Shown: positions 60,931 to 64,000 of the stretch, piece after piece
Numbering within the stretch: the stretch's first letter is position 1
Layout of the letters: each line of letters opens with the position of its first letter
From: Gonocerus acuteangulatus
Taxonomy: Eukaryota > Arthropoda > Insecta > Hemiptera > Coreidae
Assembly (NCBI GenBank): GCA_946811695.1
Contig: OX328123.1
Coordinates: 46,558,753-46,622,752, forward strand
Direction: 5' to 3'
Length of the DNA stretch: 64,000 nt
Notes under the pieces: generated by a model
Database searches by the model: none
Seen by the model: the letters and a program-made list of their open reading frames with translations, nothing else
Told to the model about the DNA's origin: nothing
Translations under genes and position numbers: made by a program

Positions 60931-61984
60931 TTTGAGTAGAGAAAGTAGTCCATTAGGAAGGGCTTATTCGGCAACCAATTATTTAATTTGCACGCACCTA
61001 TAGTTATTTATATTATCTAGTAACTAAAAAAAAAAAGAAGAGTGGCCAGTAGTATGGTTTGACCCCGGTTCCAACCTACGAACGAAGACCAGAACCTTTG
61101 AATCTTTAAAGCACCCGAGCTTTGACCTCAAGTACTCCAACATATCGTCGATACAAATGCAAAGTATCGAATCTGAAAAAACGCATTTTTCATTTTCAAT
61201 CTATACTGATTGTTGTTGGCTGATGGACGGAAAACTCTCGCATCTAAGTTCACTCAGTGAAAGGGGAAAATAACCACTGTCAAAAGGTCTGCTGACTATT
61301 TGACTGCCCAAAAGCAAAGTAATGAATAAAAGTTTTTTCACTCTGGTAAGTGGTGATTTTCATATTCCATACTTTACAATTGTAACGACCATATCGTCAC
61401 TACCTTGTCAAACTATCGAATATGAAAAATCTCGTTTTTCAGATTCACGACTCTGCTCTTGCATTGTGGACGATACGTCTCTAAAATTGTTGCAATTCTA
61501 ACCCATGTAGAATAGCCGTTAATGCTTTAAATAAAGTATCGAATAAGACTATTGTTCAATATATTACTTCTTGGATGTATCGAATATGTTCGTTCACTAG
61601 TTTGCTCCGATTTTAATATTCGATAGTTTGACATGGTACAGACGATATTAGTCTAATGCTCTACAACTCAGCTAACCTCGCCCCTATTACCTTGCAACTA
61701 AAGGCCTTGACTTGAAAATAAGCAAAATCGGTCCATTAGAAGGTGATATTTACTCTCGAACAACTATAAATAAGAAAGTATTACTTGGAACAGTTGTTTA
61801 TAACAACATAAATAGGTTTGCTCCTTGTATAAAACAATAAACCTATTTATTTTTATTTTGGTTGGTAGTCTTAATTATTAATGAGGGGTGACCACCTAGC
61901 CGAGGAATGTGATTGGTAATGCATCTCCTGAGAACCGAAATTTTTAAATATGAAGTAATAATGATTGTCATTATTTTTTCAAGT

Positions 61985-61985
<1 letters not shown>
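60931..61985. other. Unassigned DNA with a small foldback
   Basis: Arms near 61398-61432 (ACCTTGTCAAACTATCGAAT) and 61609-61645 (ATATTCGATAGTTTGACATG) are inverted complements of about 24 bp. No coding exon recognised. Confidence 0.45.

Positions 61986-62017
<32 letters not shown>
61986..62017. repeat. Homopolymer T run, about 32 bases
   Basis: A pure T tract. It could be the tail of a minus-strand retroposed sequence, but no head was recognised. Confidence 0.8.
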
Positions 62018-62318
62018 CAAAAATGAGCATTCAAAAGATATGACGCTTTAAGCTGTAATATCAGGAATGCTAAGTAGAAGTTTATTATGTTTTTTTGTTC
62101 TTTAATGATTTCATTGAACATCGGAACAAAGCTTTTTCAGCAATAAACTATATCTGCAAGCACTATTTCTTATTAAAGCAATACGTGACACAATAAGTAT
62201 GTCAAGAACGCCAAAGGAAGATTTGTATCTGAATTGGAAAGTGTAAATTTGTCCTTGGGTACATCGGGAGATACAGGTACACGGTAAGGTACTGGTATGG
62301 GTTCTTATAGCTATAATC

Positions 62319-62415
62319 ATGGACGAATTCAACGAAGAATTTCAACGAGGCCAATATAGTAATTTCACCGTCCTCATTTTGGTATCGGATGGTAAGCCAC
62401 ACTCACCTTTGGCAG
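62319..62415 (+). CDS. Very tentative exon resembling the start of a BTB/POZ domain
   Basis: From ATG 62319 to a donor-like GTAAGC at 62416 the frame reads MDEFNEEFQRGQYSNFTVLI and then LVSDGKPHSPLAG. The pattern F..(G)..YSxxTxxVxDGKxxxxH is reminiscent of the first strands of BTB/POZ domains, which mediate protein dimerisation. No second exon was found and the frame is short, so chance is quite possible. Confidence 0.15.
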
Positions 62416-62771
62416 GTAAGCTAATAATTTGTCACTATATATCATGCGGCCGCATAAGTGATGAGTCATATGGAGGGCCTTGACTCGAGTTAATGACGGA
62501 ATGTTTTTACACGCGTAAATCTAGAGATGAACCAATATTTTTAGTGGAAATTGTTGGGGAAGGAAAGTAGTAGGAATATATAAACTTCTTTATATTTATT
62601 TTACGTTGTGCTGTGTAAGTTAAGTTTATTATATTGTTCAATGGACTTTATAAGATCAGCCGTGAGGCTGCACTACATGAGACTACATGAAATAAAAAAT
62701 AATGTTCTTATTCCGGGACATATTTACGTTAAAAATAATTTTGAATTACAGAAAAAACTTTAAATATAAAA

Positions 62772-63150
62772 TTAAATGACTACAGCTTGAATAGAAACCT
62801 GACTAGGGGTTGGGTGAAACTTGTAGGGATCAAAACTGGCGGAAGAGTCGAAATTAAAAAGGTTTATGAGTTGGAGGACAGCTAGACGTAAGAAATTCCA
62901 AAGCGAGGTGGCACGAGTGAAAAATGATATTTCGAATAAAGCTGAAGGGGGGTAAGGAATATAAAGATCGGAAAGACGAGTGTTATTGGAGTGAACAAAG
63001 GATTTAAATTTTAGAAGCTCAACGATGTTAGAAGGTCTTCGGGGTTGATTGACTTTGTAAAGGACAGAGCCAAGGAAGTACTGGCTACGAGAAGCAGGGA
63101 ATAAACTTACACGAACTTGATACGAAAATGCGATTCCAAAGTAGCGCACT
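62772..63150 (-). pseudogene. C-terminal end of a CR1-like non-LTR reverse transcriptase (minus)
   Basis: The 125-codon minus frame reads SQYFLGSVLYKVNQPRRPS, NNTRLSDLYIPYPPSALFE, then SFFTRATSLWNFLRLAVLQL. It follows the usual C-terminus of CR1/L2-like ORF2 proteins (hYNTR, SFFxRaxxLWNxLP). No catalytic RT blocks are present upstream within the window, so this is a 5'-truncated or decayed copy. Confidence 0.72.
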
Positions 63151-64000
63151 CACTTCAGGTCTACTTGGGATCTGGATGGCTGCCTGTCCACTTTAGCCTG
63201 CCTGGCCACTTCCGGTCAGTCTGTTATGCTTACATGTTACTTCCAGCCCATTTCCGGTTGTTGTCTGCTCATTTTCCGCTCGTATCCTGGTAATTAACAG
63301 GAAATGAAAAGGATTTGAGCAAGAATCAGCCCGGAGGTGAGCAGGTAGTGAAACAGAAGAACTGGATGTAATTTAAAGTGAGCCAAAATTAGCTAGAAAG
63401 TGAACTTATAGTTTACAGACAGTGAGAAGGAAAGAGCTAACAAAATCATACTAAAAATGAGCGGCTAAAGGATGTTTCATGTTTATGAATTTTGACAGTA
63501 GGATCAAAGCAGAATTGGGCGAGGCCCGCCCTCCTCTAGAGGTGTCAAGGTTTTTTTATTTAATTTGTTCTTGCAGTAATCTTCAATTATCCTTCTTTGT
63601 TGAGTTTTTTTTTCATTCTCAAAAAAGTATATTTGTTCCCCTGATTGTTCACAATGTTTCTAATTTGTTCTGCATGAGGGGCAACTCAAATATTTGGTTC
63701 TGGAGTAAACCGCCTTCTTAATTAACCGATTTAGTTTATTTTAGTAATGTATTATTCTATTCAGATCATCGATTAATATTTAAAGAAATTATCCAAGAAC
63801 TCATTCATAAATTAAGTTGGAACAAAACAGTTTTATTCAAAGACGTGATCAATTCACTTTAATTGGGAATTGCTTGTAATAACCCTAAATTAAAAAGACA
63901 TAGGAATACTAAAAAATTACAATAAGATATTAAATAATCCGTATCGTTCCCAAAAAGTACTCATTTTATTTATTATTAAAATTTGCCAGATAACTCTCTT
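63151..64000. other. Unassigned DNA at the right edge
   Basis: 63150-63300 repeats short TTCCGGT and CCACTT motifs with higher GC. The remainder is AT-rich. No exon or element end recognised. Confidence 0.4.

Overview
This is nuclear DNA from a eukaryote, most likely an arthropod. The evidence is a spliced animal haem peroxidase of the chorion-peroxidase/peroxinectin type, the last exon of a YGAP-repeat cuticle-like protein, and a giant mucin exon with chitin-binding (peritrophin-A) domains. The DNA is AT-rich and crowded with mobile elements and (AT)n tracts. Copepod or chelicerate ancestry would fit, but I cannot place the species.

Layout. 1-4.2 kb: the terminal exon of a cuticle-type protein (+), then rearranged pieces of a non-LTR retrotransposon. 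5.1-12.8 kb: one 7.6-kb exon on the minus strand encoding a secreted-type mucin with an acidic repeat region, two chitin-binding domains, about 1,850 residues of Ser/Thr-rich sequence and a TPTTSS tandem array. 13.4-19.9 kb: repeats and SINEs. 20.0-49.9 kb: fifteen minus-strand exons of a haem peroxidase, joined by phase-consistent GT-AG introns into 664 residues ending at a stop. The 5' end of this gene (signal peptide) was not found. Its introns hold a mariner nested in an older repeat, a hAT-type MITE with an 8-bp target duplication, a 5S-rRNA-like SINE, three tRNA-type SINE families, a dead Tc1 and several palindromes. 50-57.5 kb: a Penelope-like element (PLE) in tandem arrangement (truncated upstream copy plus nearly complete copy), with a hammerhead-ribozyme-like motif in both terminal repeats, flanked by about 1.34-kb near-identical direct repeats. 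57.5-64 kb: (AT)n tracts, a pogo/Tigger-like remnant, foldback elements and a minus-strand fragment of a CR1-like reverse transcriptase.

How the genes relate. The cuticle-type protein, the chitin-binding mucin and the peroxidase would all suit extracellular matrix or cuticle work, but nothing in the sequence shows that they act together. No prokaryotic operon, CRISPR array or confirmed functional RNA gene was seen. The most unusual locus is the PLE insertion with its very long flanking duplication and paired ribozyme-like motifs. The dispersed repeat family that carries an internal (AT)n tract (called R1 here) is the largest unexplained component.

All coordinates come from reading by eye. 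Exon borders rest on splice consensus, phase and family fit. Ends of diverged repeats are approximate.
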